A stretch of 40,568 nt of DNA, from assembly GCA_026786275.1 (NCBI GenBank), contig JAJAYJ010000056.1, positions 1 to 40,568 on the forward strand, given 5' to 3'. Below the pieces are notes generated by a model. That model made no database searches, was not told the DNA's origin, and saw only the letters and a list, made by a program, of their open reading frames with translations. This document shows positions 1-6,994 of the stretch, in pieces. Origin of the DNA: Nocardioides sp. GTDB taxonomy: Bacteria; Actinomycetota; Actinomycetes; Propionibacteriales; Nocardioidaceae. Position numbers and translations under genes: made by a program. Numbering within the stretch: the stretch's first letter is position 1; every line of letters begins with the position of its first letter.

Positions 1-90
1 CCTTCACTGGTGTGGGTGGGCGGGGGGGGTTAGTTTTTAAAAAAGCCCTGCCGCCGCGGGGGGGGGGGGGGCGGCCGCGGGGCGGGGCCC
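1..90. other. Low-quality contig-edge sequence
   Basis: The first 90 bases do not read as sensible coding sequence. They contain a run of 14 G at positions 58-71, an A-rich patch near 37-45, and a TAG stop at 31-33 in the frame that becomes the LutB tail from position 91. The operon next to it should be coding here. The simplest reading is accumulated sequencing or assembly error at a contig end, not a real intergenic region. Confidence 0.6.
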
Positions 91-171
91 CGCGACCTGC
101 CGGCTCCGCCCCGCGAGTCGTTCCGGGCCTGGTGGGACCGGTCCGACGGTGGGCGGGGGCAGCAGTCGTGA
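91..171 (+). CDS. lutB: C-terminal end of LutB-like iron-sulfur protein (partial)
   Basis: From position 91 one frame reads 26 residues beginning RDLPAPPRESFRAWW and ending at a TGA at 169-171. A tail with a Pro-rich stretch and an FR.WW motif is characteristic of LutB/YkgF proteins, the iron-sulfur subunit of the LutABC complex that oxidises L-lactate to pyruvate. The TGA overlaps the GTG of lutC by four bases (GTGA), as expected for translational coupling. Everything upstream lies off the window or in the corrupted edge, so the N-terminal domain and the cysteine clusters cannot be checked. The assignment rests on the tail and on the neighbouring lutC. Confidence 0.6.
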   Translation, partial: RDLPAPPRESFRAWWDRSDGGRGQQS

Positions 172-770
172 GTGCCCGCGACGACATCCTGGGTCGGGTG
201 CGGGCCGCGCTCGAGGGTGTGGACCGGACCGGCACCGTGCCCCCGGCCCCCCGGGTCTCCCCGGTCGCCGACCTGGTCGGCCTGTTCGCCGAGCGGGTCG
301 CGGACTACCGGGCCGTGGTGGTGCGCTGCACGCCCGAGGACCTGGTGGCGACCGTGGCCGCCGCACTACCCGACGGTGCGTCGGTCGTGGTGCCGGCGGG
401 GCTCTCGGTGCCGGTGAGCGGAGCGCGGGTCGACGACGGGTCGAGCGCGGCCGAGCTCGACGCCACGGACGCGGTCGTGACCGAGGCCCGGGTCGGCATC
501 GCCGAGACCGGCACCATCGTGCTCGACCATGGGCCCGGCCAGGGCCGGCGCGCGATCTCGCTGGTGCCCGACCTGCACGTCTGCATCGTCCGTGAGGACC
601 AGGTCGTGGCCGACGTGCCCGACGCCGTGGCCCTGCTCGACCCGAGCCGGCCCCTGACCTGGGTCAGCGGTCCCAGCGCCACCAGTGACATCGAGCTGGA
701 CCGCGTCGAGGGCGTGCACGGGCCCCGCACCCTGCACGTGGTGATCGTGTCCTCGGGTCCTGCCGGGTGA
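168..770 (+). CDS. lutC: Lactate utilization protein C (LUD domain)
   Basis: This 200-residue protein is the LutC/YkgG subunit of the lactate-oxidising LutABC complex, a cytoplasmic system that converts L-lactate to pyruvate. The LUD domain fills almost the whole chain. Visible hallmarks are the IAETGTIVLDHGPGQGRRA stretch in the middle, followed by a SLVPDLHVCIV segment, and the C-terminal GPSATSDIELDRVEGVHGPR signature. The GTG start at 168 is chosen because it overlaps the upstream lutB stop by four bases, gives an N-terminus (SARDDILGRVRAAL) like other LutC proteins, and gives the usual family length. A longer in-frame reading back to position 12 runs through the corrupted edge and is rejected. 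Family assignment is firm. Lactate as substrate follows from family knowledge and the lutB tail. Confidence 0.9.
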   Translation: MSARDDILGRVRAALEGVDRTGTVPPAPRVSPVADLVGLFAERVADYRAVVVRCTPEDLVATVAAALPDGASVVVPAGLSVPVSGARVDDGSSAAELDATDAVVTEARVGIAETGTIVLDHGPGQGRRAISLVPDLHVCIVREDQVVADVPDAVALLDPSRPLTWVSGPSATSDIELDRVEGVHGPRTLHVVIVSSGPAG

Positions 771-881
771 GCTGAGCCCGCGCTCACAGCCCGCGTGACA
801 GGTCCGTGCCAGTCGCGTCAGGGCCCCTGTTTGACGCTTCGGGTGAGCGCCTCGCCGGGGGCGGCGGACCCGGAGGAGACG

Positions 882-1373
882 ATGACCATGAGGATGACGA
901 CCAGCAGGACCAGGGCAACGGTGGTGAGAGCCGCCCTGGTGCTGACCGGGTTCGGCGCCGGCGCGGCCGCGATGCTCTCGGGAGGCGGCCAACGCCGACA
1001 CCACGAGCCCGTCCGCCAGCCCGTCCGCCAGCGACACCCCTGACCCGCGCCAGAGCCGGCACCAGGGGGAGGAGTTGCTCACCGGCACCACGGCGAAGCA
1101 GGTGAGGGCGGCGGTCGAGGCGGCGTACCCGGACGCGGAGATCCCGCGGGTCGAGACCGAGCGGACGGCGTCTACGAGGCCCACGTCGTCACGGCCGACG
1201 GGCAGGACCTGGTGGTGCCGGTCGGGGTCGACTTCACGGTCACCGGCACCCAGGCCTTCGGCGGCCGCGACGGGGACTGCGATGGCCCCGGTCACCGCCC
1301 CGGCGACCGTGACGACGACGGTCGTGAGGACGGCAGCGGGACCTCCACGCCCACGCCCTCACTCGCGTCTTAG
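882..1373 (+). pseudogene. Secreted PepSY-like protein, broken by two compensating frameshifts
   Basis: A good ribosome-binding site (GGAGGAG, 872-878) precedes ATG 882. The first frame gives a signal peptide (RATVVRAALVLTGFGAG) and then runs off near position 990. Continuing one base later, a second frame reads a Ser/Pro-rich linker (SPSASPSASDTPDP) and an alpha-helical segment (GTTAKQVRAAVEAAYPDAE). Near 1165 the sequence returns to the first frame for a beta-rich part (DGVYEAHVVTADGQDLVVPV) and an Asp/Gly/Arg-rich tail to TAG 1371-1373. Read together these make a plausible exported protein of about 163 residues with a PepSY-like fold. The shifts cancel (frame 0 to 1 to 0), which fits two indel errors or a real decayed gene. 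Function is unknown; PepSY domains often bind or inhibit peptidases. Confidence 0.6.
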
Positions 1374-1482
1374 CCGCAGCCGACCTACCGCGTGGCCCTC
1401 ACGGGCCGGTCGGCGGGCCAGCGCGTACGGTTCTCCGGTGACCGGGACCGGTCGCGCTGAGTGAGAGGTCGGTATCCCCACG

Positions 1483-2970
1483 ATGGTCGATCAGGTGTCC
1501 CGAGAGTTGATCCTGCCGGCGATCCGCCTGGACGTGCCGCCCCGTCCGGTGGGCAAGCAGGTCGCTGCCCTGGCGGAGCGCAGCACGGAGCAGTGGACGA
1601 CGAGTCCGCTCGCCTGGGCGACCCAGCTGGTGACGCGGTTGGCCGTGGCCCAGGTGCTGGCGGCTCGGCTGCGTCCCGGCCCGGGGCGGGTCGAGACCGA
1701 CGCGCTGCCGACCGACCCCGAGCAGGTCACGCTGGCGCAGCTGGCGACGCTCTTCCGGCCCCACGTCGGGCTGTCCGGTCAGGCCTTCCAGCTCGCGCTG
1801 CTCGAGGCCGTGAACTCCGGCGTACCCGCCGCGGTGGATCCCGTCCACGAGGGTCTGCGCCGGGTTGGGGTGACCGGACGCGAGCCGTTGCGCATGGTTG
1901 CCCTCGGCCTCGACAAGCTGCCCCCGCGGGCCCGGGCGTCCTTCTGGGCCACGGCCCGCTCCTCCACCACCGTCACCGCCGTGGTCGACGCCCTCGCCGG
2001 TGGTCGGCGCGGTGACGGTCGATCCCACGACGTGAGCGGCCTCGACCGCGGCGAGCTGGCCCGCGCCGACGCGCTACTCCTCGGCGGTGGACGGATGACC
2101 CCCGTGGTGCTCTCGACCCGGCCCCAGGACGGTGCCGCGTCCTGGCTGTCGGTGCCGCTGTCGGTGACCCGTGCGCGTCGAAGCCAGACCAGGGACCCTC
2201 AGCGCCAGGGCGGCGAGCGGGCCGAGCGTGGGGTCGAGGTCACCGTGCGGGGCGAGGGCTGGCTGGAGGTGTTCGACACCGCGCTGGACGCCGTCGGCTC
2301 GGCCATGCAGCAGATCGATCAGGGCGGCCGCCCCCGCGGACGGGCTCCGGAGCAGGTCGACGGCCTCGCGACGCGGTTGGTGAGCGCCAAGGACCGCACG
2401 GTGGCCGACGTCTGCGGGTCGTTGCGGGCGATCGACCCGTTCGCCCTCGAGATGTTCGACCACCAGGTCACCACCTCGGCGGTGCCGGTGGCCGTGCCCG
2501 CAGTCGAGGACGACCTGTTCGTGCAGCTGTGGCTGCCGACGTCGGCACTGGCGGGACCGCTGTTCACCGGTGCCCCGGACCTGTTCCTCGGCGGCGCCCC
2601 GGAGATCCGCGGCCAGGTCGGCAAGCCCGCGGGTCGCCCGGGTGGCGGCTCGCCGTCCGGTCGGCGTCCCGGCGGCGAGGCACGACGTCCCCGGCCCGAG
2701 GGTCAGGGTGAGCAGTCCGGCGGTCAGCCAGGTGGTCGTCGCCGCAAGCCACGGCCCGCGCGGAACGGGCCGGTGCCCGACGCCCCGGCGCCCCCAGCGA
2801 CCCCAGCGACCCCCGAGACCCCCGAGACCCCCGAGACCCCGGTCACCCCGGCTCCCGGGCCTCCGGCTCTCGCCCCCGTCGCTCCGGCGGCGCCGGCCCA
2901 CGAGCCGACACCGGCCCCCGAGCGGACGCCCGCCACCCCGACCCCAGACGGCTCGACCTCGGCGGGGTGA
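1483..2970 (+). CDS. Large hypothetical protein with Pro/Thr-rich C-terminus
   Basis: I do not recognise this 495-residue protein. Residues 1-365 look folded and mostly helical, with no signal peptide, membrane segment or enzyme motif that I can identify. From about residue 375 the chain becomes low-complexity. It has first a Gly/Arg/Ser-rich basic stretch (GRPGGGSPSGRRPGGEARR), then Pro/Thr repeats (TPATPATPETPETPETP) encoded by a short tandem DNA repeat near 2800-2840, and finally an Ala/Pro tail. The basic and Pro-rich tail would be disordered and could bind nucleic acid or cell wall, but this is a guess. The ATG at 1483 follows a GAGAGG motif about 14 bases upstream, a little far. The gene converges on the flavoprotein gene with a 27-base gap. 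Confidence 0.75.
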   Translation: MVDQVSRELILPAIRLDVPPRPVGKQVAALAERSTEQWTTSPLAWATQLVTRLAVAQVLAARLRPGPGRVETDALPTDPEQVTLAQLATLFRPHVGLSGQAFQLALLEAVNSGVPAAVDPVHEGLRRVGVTGREPLRMVALGLDKLPPRARASFWATARSSTTVTAVVDALAGGRRGDGRSHDVSGLDRGELARADALLLGGGRMTPVVLSTRPQDGAASWLSVPLSVTRARRSQTRDPQRQGGERAERGVEVTVRGEGWLEVFDTALDAVGSAMQQIDQGGRPRGRAPEQVDGLATRLVSAKDRTVADVCGSLRAIDPFALEMFDHQVTTSAVPVAVPAVEDDLFVQLWLPTSALAGPLFTGAPDLFLGGAPEIRGQVGKPAGRPGGGSPSGRRPGGEARRPRPEGQGEQSGGQPGGRRRKPRPARNGPVPDAPAPPATPATPETPETPETPVTPAPGPPALAPVAPAAPAHEPTPAPERTPATPTPDGSTSAG

Positions 2971-2997
2971 CCCCGGGAGCGGCGTACCGCTGAGGGG

Positions 2998-4578
2998 TCA
3001 GCGGCGTCGGTGCGGCAGGCGGTGGTGCAGCAGCGCCGCACGGGCGGCGTTCATGCCTGCGGCCCCGTGCACACCGCCCCCGGGGTGGGCTGAGGACGAG
3101 GCGAGGTAGAGGCCCCGCACGCCGGTCTCGGCGCGGCCCAGACCGGGCACGGGTCGCAGCACCAGCTCCTGGTGCAGCTGTGAGGTGCCCCCGCCGACGG
3201 CGCCCCCGATGAGGCTGGCGTTGCGGGCTTCGAGCTCGTGGGGCCCGAGCACGCGCCGGGCCAGGACGCGCGAGCCGAAGCCGGGAGCCAGCTGCTCGAT
3301 CCGGGCCTGCATCCGGTCGGCGAAGCGCTCGCACTCGGACTTGTCCCAGCGGCCGGTCAGGCCATCGGGTCCCGCGTCGCCGGTGCTGCGCTGCGGCACG
3401 TGGGTGTAGGCCCAGACCGACTCCGTGCCGGCGGGGGAGCGGGTCGGGTCCGAGGTGGTCATCTGGCCCGCGAGCAGGAACGGCCGGGCCGGCACCGCCC
3501 CGGCGGTGACCTGCGAGAGCGCGGCGCTCATGTCCTCGACCGAGTCGGCGACGTGGAACGTGCCGGGGTCGTGTGCCGGCTCCACGGCCCACGGCATCCG
3601 TCCGTCGAGCGCCCAGTCGACCTTGACCGTGGAGGGGTCCATGGTGAAGGCCCGCATGCCCTTGACCACCCGCTGGGGCAGGTGCTCGTCGGGCACGAGC
3701 CGGCCGAAGAGCAGCGGCGCGGCCACGTCGGCCAGCACCGCCCGGCGCACGTCGCAGCGACCGCCGTCGCGGGTCCGCACGCCGACAGCGCGGCCGTTGA
3801 CGACCTCGATCCCCGTGACCTCGGCGTCACACCGGATCTCCCCACCGAGCGAGGTGAATCGGGAGGCCAGCGCCTCCGCCAGCCGCCCGGCCCCGCCCTC
3901 GGGCACGGGGAAGCCGACGGTCTGGCCGAGCATCGACATCAGCAGGCCCAGCAGGCCCGAGCCGGGTGCGTCGAGCGGGATGTCCGCATGACCGGCGTTC
4001 CCGGCCAGCAGCAGCCGGGGGCCGGTGCCCGAGAACCGGGTGCGGCCCAGCTCGGCCGCTGGCGTCAGGAGGGTCTTGACGAACCCCAGGCCGCCGGCAC
4101 GTCGGAGCCGGGCCAGCAATCCGAGGCTGGGCAGCACCGGCGGGAACGGCGTGAGCAGGGCCTTGACCAGCTGGTCACCCACGGCGTCCCACTGCGTGCA
4201 GAGGGCGAGCCAGGCCTCGCCGTCACCGGCCCGGGCCGTCTCCATCAGGGCGGCCGTGACCTGCCGGTCGCGGTGCAGGATGGCCCACTGGCCGTCCGGG
4301 GTGGGGTGGCCCAGCACCGCGGGAGCGTGACGCCAGCGCAGGCCGTGGTCCTCCAGCCGGAACGAGCGGATCGTCGCGGAGGCCGCGGCCAGCGGGTAGA
4401 ACGCGCTGAAGGTGTCGTGCACGAAGCCGGGGTGCACGTCGGTGTCGCTCTTCACGGCGCCGCCCACCTGGGCCTGCGACTCCAGGACCAGGACCGACCA
4501 GCCACGATCGGCCAGGTGGTTGGCCGCGACCAGGCCGTTGGGCCCGGCCCCCACCACCACCGCGTCGTACGTCGTCAC
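2998..4578 (-). CDS. FAD-dependent phytoene desaturase-like oxidoreductase (COG1233 type)
   Basis: A 526-residue flavoprotein of the phytoene desaturase/carotenoid oxidoreductase superfamily. The FAD-binding Rossmann motif GAGPNG is at residues 10-15, in the context YDAVVVGAGPNGLVAANHL, followed by the LES.AQVGG acidic strand end. Near the C-terminus the second FAD-contact signature reads GLYLASSSAHPGGGVHGAAG, typical of this superfamily. True carotenoid desaturases are similar in length, but no other carotenoid gene is adjacent, so the substrate is unknown; an isoprenoid or lipid is plausible. The GTG start at 4578 overlaps the stop of the upstream SRPBCC gene by four bases, so the two are translationally coupled. 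A longer in-frame extension to 5076 is rejected because it runs antisense through that gene. Confidence 0.87.
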   Translation of the reverse strand: MTTYDAVVVGAGPNGLVAANHLADRGWSVLVLESQAQVGGAVKSDTDVHPGFVHDTFSAFYPLAAASATIRSFRLEDHGLRWRHAPAVLGHPTPDGQWAILHRDRQVTAALMETARAGDGEAWLALCTQWDAVGDQLVKALLTPFPPVLPSLGLLARLRRAGGLGFVKTLLTPAAELGRTRFSGTGPRLLLAGNAGHADIPLDAPGSGLLGLLMSMLGQTVGFPVPEGGAGRLAEALASRFTSLGGEIRCDAEVTGIEVVNGRAVGVRTRDGGRCDVRRAVLADVAAPLLFGRLVPDEHLPQRVVKGMRAFTMDPSTVKVDWALDGRMPWAVEPAHDPGTFHVADSVEDMSAALSQVTAGAVPARPFLLAGQMTTSDPTRSPAGTESVWAYTHVPQRSTGDAGPDGLTGRWDKSECERFADRMQARIEQLAPGFGSRVLARRVLGPHELEARNASLIGGAVGGGTSQLHQELVLRPVPGLGRAETGVRGLYLASSSAHPGGGVHGAAGMNAARAALLHHRLPHRRR

Positions 4579-5021
4579 ACGTTCCCCTGTGACCGGTGCT
4601 CGACGACGTACCCCAGCCGCTGCAGTGCCTCGGCATTGCGCCACGTCAGCACCGGGTCCTGCAGCGGCTTGGGCAGCAGCGCCCCAGGTCCGCTGACCGC
4701 CTGTTCCTGCATCTCGATCTGGGTGCCGGCCCCGTGCGGGGTCATCCGCAGCACGACCTCGGCGGCCCCGAGCGGCCAGCCCCTGGCGCGCAGCCGCAGC
4801 AGCGTGAGGGCCCGCACCTCGAGCACCTCGGTCGTGTCGTCGAGCATCACCGGCCAGCTGCCCACCGAGTGGTGCAGGCGCGAGCCCACGGCGGGCCAGG
4901 TGTCGTCGACCTCCCGCATCCGGGTGGCACCGACCACCCACAGCGGGTAGAGCCAGCCGTCGCAGAGCACCTCCCAGACCTGCTCGGGCGTGGCGGCGAC
5001 GGTACGGGTGTTGGTGCTCAC
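4575..5021 (-). CDS. SRPBCC family protein (polyketide cyclase/START-like)
   Basis: A 148-residue single-domain protein with the START/Bet v1-like SRPBCC pattern. It opens with a first strand and the ATPEQVWEVLCDGWLYPLWV segment, has a middle W/L-rich barrel strand region (GSRLHHSVGSWPVML), and ends in a long C-terminal helix containing LTWRNAEALQRL. The fold forms a deep hydrophobic pocket for lipids or aromatic ligands. The first gene of a two-gene operon, it overlaps the flavoprotein gene by GTGA at 4575-4578. This pairing suggests that the SRPBCC protein binds or delivers the hydrophobic substrate or product of the flavoprotein (inference). A SigB-type promoter match lies at 5056-5080, and the ATG is preceded by a GGAGCC-like Shine-Dalgarno sequence. 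Confidence 0.85.
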   Translation of the reverse strand: MSTNTRTVAATPEQVWEVLCDGWLYPLWVVGATRMREVDDTWPAVGSRLHHSVGSWPVMLDDTTEVLEVRALTLLRLRARGWPLGAAEVVLRMTPHGAGTQIEMQEQAVSGPGALLPKPLQDPVLTWRNAEALQRLGYVVEHRSQGNV

Positions 5022-5055
5022 GGGGGGCTCCTCGGGTCGGCGGACGGGCGGACCG

Positions 5056-5080
5056 GTACCCAGAGGAATCTCTCACATCC
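5056..5080 (-). promoter_or_regulatory. SigB-type promoter candidate for SRPBCC/flavoprotein operon
   Basis: On the minus strand GGAT (5080-5077), a 15-base spacer and GGGTAC (5061-5056) match GNNT-N14-16-GGGTAY, the consensus described for Streptomyces SigB-type sigma factors. The predicted transcription start lies about 25-30 bases before the ATG at 5021. The window encodes a sigma factor of this family at 13283-14134, and two similar sites lie near it. Confidence 0.5.
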
Positions 5081-5122
5081 CCCCGGGCCAGCCCTGGCGT
5101 TCCCCACCCCGGTGGGGCCGGA

Positions 5123-6064
5123 TCAGGACCCGGTCTCCTCCGCGGCCTTGAGCTCGACCTCTGCCGTGGCCTGGATGAGGGCGAGCAGTTCCGGGTCGAG
5201 ACCGGGGCTGAACTCCTCCTTGCGCTCGGGCGAGATGGTGATCGGCACCCCCTCGGGCATGATCGCGGTGCTCAGCTCGGTGCCGTCGTTGGACGGGGAG
5301 GCGCCACGGTAGAGCTTGGCGGCCTGGCTCGTCTGCTCGGGGTTGAAGGTGTACTGAATGCTCTGAAGACCCCGGTCCAGCAGCTTCTTGACCTCGGGGA
5401 ACTGCTCGGCGTTGGTCTTCGGGATGGGCAGCAGCGGACCCCAGTTGACGCCCAGCGACTCGAGGGCCTTGGCGTAGGCGTTCTCGTGCGCCTGGTCGCG
5501 GACGATGAGGTAGGCCACGGTCGATCGCGCCGCCTTGTTGGCGGTCATCTCGTAGATCCGGCACTTCTGCAGGCGCCCTGTGGACTCCAGCATCAGGTTG
5601 TAGAGCAGGTCGAGCACGAGATTGCCGCTGTTGTACACGTAGGACCCGGACCATGGGTTGCCGGCGGCGTCGACGGGCAGCGCGCCCTGCGCCCCGACCA
5701 GGAAGTGGTGGATGTTGCCTTGGTCCAGGGCGATCTTGAGCGGGGTAGCGCCCGTGGCGCCGGGCTGGTCGATCGGGTCGGCTTTCTCGCCGTGGTATTC
5801 CGGGGAGCCGTCGAGCAGGCGCGAGATGGTCGTGCCGATGAGCTCGACGTGGCCGATCTCCTCGGTGCCGATGCCCTGGAGCAGGTCCTTGTACGGCTTC
5901 GAGGACGCATCGCCACGGAAGTTCATGGACTGGAAGAGGTACTGCATCATCGTGCGCATCTCGCCGAACTGACCGCCCAGACCTTCCTGCAGCGCGTTGG
6001 CCGCGGCGGGGTCGGGCTCGTCGATCGCGATCTCGTTGATGAGCTGTTCGGTGTACAGGTACAT
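5123..6064 (-). CDS. Manganese catalase
   Basis: A 313-residue non-haem catalase that disproportionates hydrogen peroxide at a dimanganese centre in the cytoplasm. The ferritin-like four-helix core carries the expected metal ligands: Glu35 in GQFGEMRTMM, Glu69 and His72 in GTEEIGHVEL, Glu160 in YNLMLES, and His193 in DQAHENAYAKAL. The N-terminus (MYLYTEQLINEI) is the usual one for the family. The ATG at 6064 has a GAAGGA ribosome-binding site seven bases upstream; an in-frame extension to 7021 runs antisense through other genes and is rejected. It shares a 177-base divergent spacer with the SRPBCC gene at 6242. Peroxide defence fits the stress theme of the neighbourhood. I saw no clear sigma site on its side of the spacer. 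Confidence 0.95.
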   Translation of the reverse strand: MYLYTEQLINEIAIDEPDPAAANALQEGLGGQFGEMRTMMQYLFQSMNFRGDASSKPYKDLLQGIGTEEIGHVELIGTTISRLLDGSPEYHGEKADPIDQPGATGATPLKIALDQGNIHHFLVGAQGALPVDAAGNPWSGSYVYNSGNLVLDLLYNLMLESTGRLQKCRIYEMTANKAARSTVAYLIVRDQAHENAYAKALESLGVNWGPLLPIPKTNAEQFPEVKKLLDRGLQSIQYTFNPEQTSQAAKLYRGASPSNDGTELSTAIMPEGVPITISPERKEEFSPGLDPELLALIQATAEVELKAAEETGS

Positions 6065-6229
6065 GGCGTGGTCCTTCGGTGGGCATGGGCGTACGGTCGA
6101 CGACCGATCGAGCCAAGCACGGGGGAGGGGGCGCCGGACCCACCCGTGCAGGTTGACGTCGAGGCCGTGCTCTCCTGGCCGGTCGCATACTCCGCACCTT
6201 GGGATGAGCCCGATGCCTGCGCGTGTACC

Positions 6230-6235
6230 TAGCGT
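6230..6235 (+). promoter_or_regulatory. -10 element of a leaderless promoter
   Basis: TAGCGT fits the actinobacterial TANNNT -10 pattern and ends six bases before the ATG at 6242, so transcription should begin at or next to the start codon. The gene has no Shine-Dalgarno sequence, consistent with a leaderless transcript. No convincing -35 was found. Confidence 0.4.
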
Positions 6236-6241
6236 CGGGGC

Positions 6242-6688
6242 ATGACCACCGTCAGCCGCACCTTCACCGTCACGCCCAGCCCCGCCGTCGTCATCGACTA
6301 CCTCAAGGACTTCACCAACGCCGAGGAGTGGGACCCCGGGACTGAGAAGTGCTCCCGCAACGACAGCGGTCCCGTCGTCGTCGGGTCGAGCTTCCACAAC
6401 GTCTCGAAGATCGCCGGGGTCAGCACCGAGCTGACCTACACCCTCGAGAAGCTGACCCACGACACCATCGTGCTCGTCGGCAAGAACGAGACGGCAACGT
6501 CCACCGACACGATGACCGTCGTGCCCGACCCCGACAACGCCTCCGGCAGTCAGGTGACTTACGAGGCCGTCATCGAGATGAGCGGCGCGGCCAAGCTCGC
6601 TGCCCCCCTCGTCAAGCTCGTGTTCGAGAAGATCGGTTCCGACACCGAGGACGAGATGACCCAGGCGCTGAACCGTCTGCACGGCTGA
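6242..6688 (+). CDS. SRPBCC family protein
   Basis: A 148-residue START/SRPBCC-type protein, distinct from the one at 4575. It shows the typical opening strand and helix (TVSRTFTVTPSPAVVIDYL) followed by the FTNAEEWDPGTEKC segment that lines the cavity. A central run of strands follows, with ELTYTLEKL and TVVPDP repeats, and it ends with a long C-terminal helix (GSDTEDEMTQALNRL). Actinobacterial proteins of this type are often annotated as polyketide cyclase/dehydrase and bind lipophilic ligands; the ligand here is unknown. It appears monocistronic: its ATG follows a -10-like TAGCGT by six bases and a hairpin terminator follows at 6732-6759. The divergent manganese catalase suggests a stress context, but no functional link is visible. 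Confidence 0.87.
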   Translation: MTTVSRTFTVTPSPAVVIDYLKDFTNAEEWDPGTEKCSRNDSGPVVVGSSFHNVSKIAGVSTELTYTLEKLTHDTIVLVGKNETATSTDTMTVVPDPDNASGSQVTYEAVIEMSGAAKLAAPLVKLVFEKIGSDTEDEMTQALNRLHG

Positions 6689-6731
6689 GCGTGGCGCGCC
6701 CGCGCCGACCCTGATCGCCGAGACGACACCG

Positions 6732-6759
6732 AGGGCCGCCCCCTTCCGGTGGCGGCCTT
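6732..6759 (+). terminator. Hairpin terminator after SRPBCC gene
   Basis: GGCCGCC (6734-6740) and GGCGGCC (6751-6757) form a perfect 7-bp stem, extendable to 9 bp with one G-T pair, around a 10-base loop. It lies 44 bases after the stop codon. There is no T-run, as is common in high-GC actinobacteria. Confidence 0.55.
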
Positions 6760-6960
6760 CGTCAGGGCACGGGTACGACGTCACGCGAAGATTGACGTCG
6801 GCGTCCCGGTGGGACGTCGAGATCTCGATCGTGCGTGGGCTGGCCTCCTCGGGCACCGGCGACCAGGAGCACCCCGCCCTCGTAGGCGGCGGCGATTCGG
6901 TGGTGTTCAGCCGCGGTGCGCCGGCGTCGCCGGCCGCCCTGCGCACGACCGAACCGGACC

Positions 6961-6986
6961 GCATGAACCCCGGTGCCCGCGGGTAC
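6961..6986 (+). promoter_or_regulatory. SigB-type promoter candidate for yihY-like gene
   Basis: GCAT (6961-6964), a 16-base spacer and GGGTAC (6981-6986) match GNNT-N14-16-GGGTAY. The -10 ends eight bases before the ATG at 6995, so the transcript would be leaderless or nearly so. Confidence 0.45.
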
Positions 6987-6994
6987 CGCACCTG

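Larger units (their letters stand above)
6689..6994. other. Intergenic region with terminator and promoter
   Basis: This 306-base stretch holds the terminator of the SRPBCC gene at its left end and a SigB-type promoter match at 6961-6986 at its right end. The middle (about 6760-6960) contains only short open frames with no recognisable protein features. The motif gacgtc occurs three times between 6778 and 6820; its meaning is unknown. Confidence 0.5.

Noticed and set aside
767-787. GTGAGC...GCTCAC hairpin at the end of lutC
   Set aside because: Only 6 bp, includes the stop codon and lacks further extension; too weak to call a terminator.
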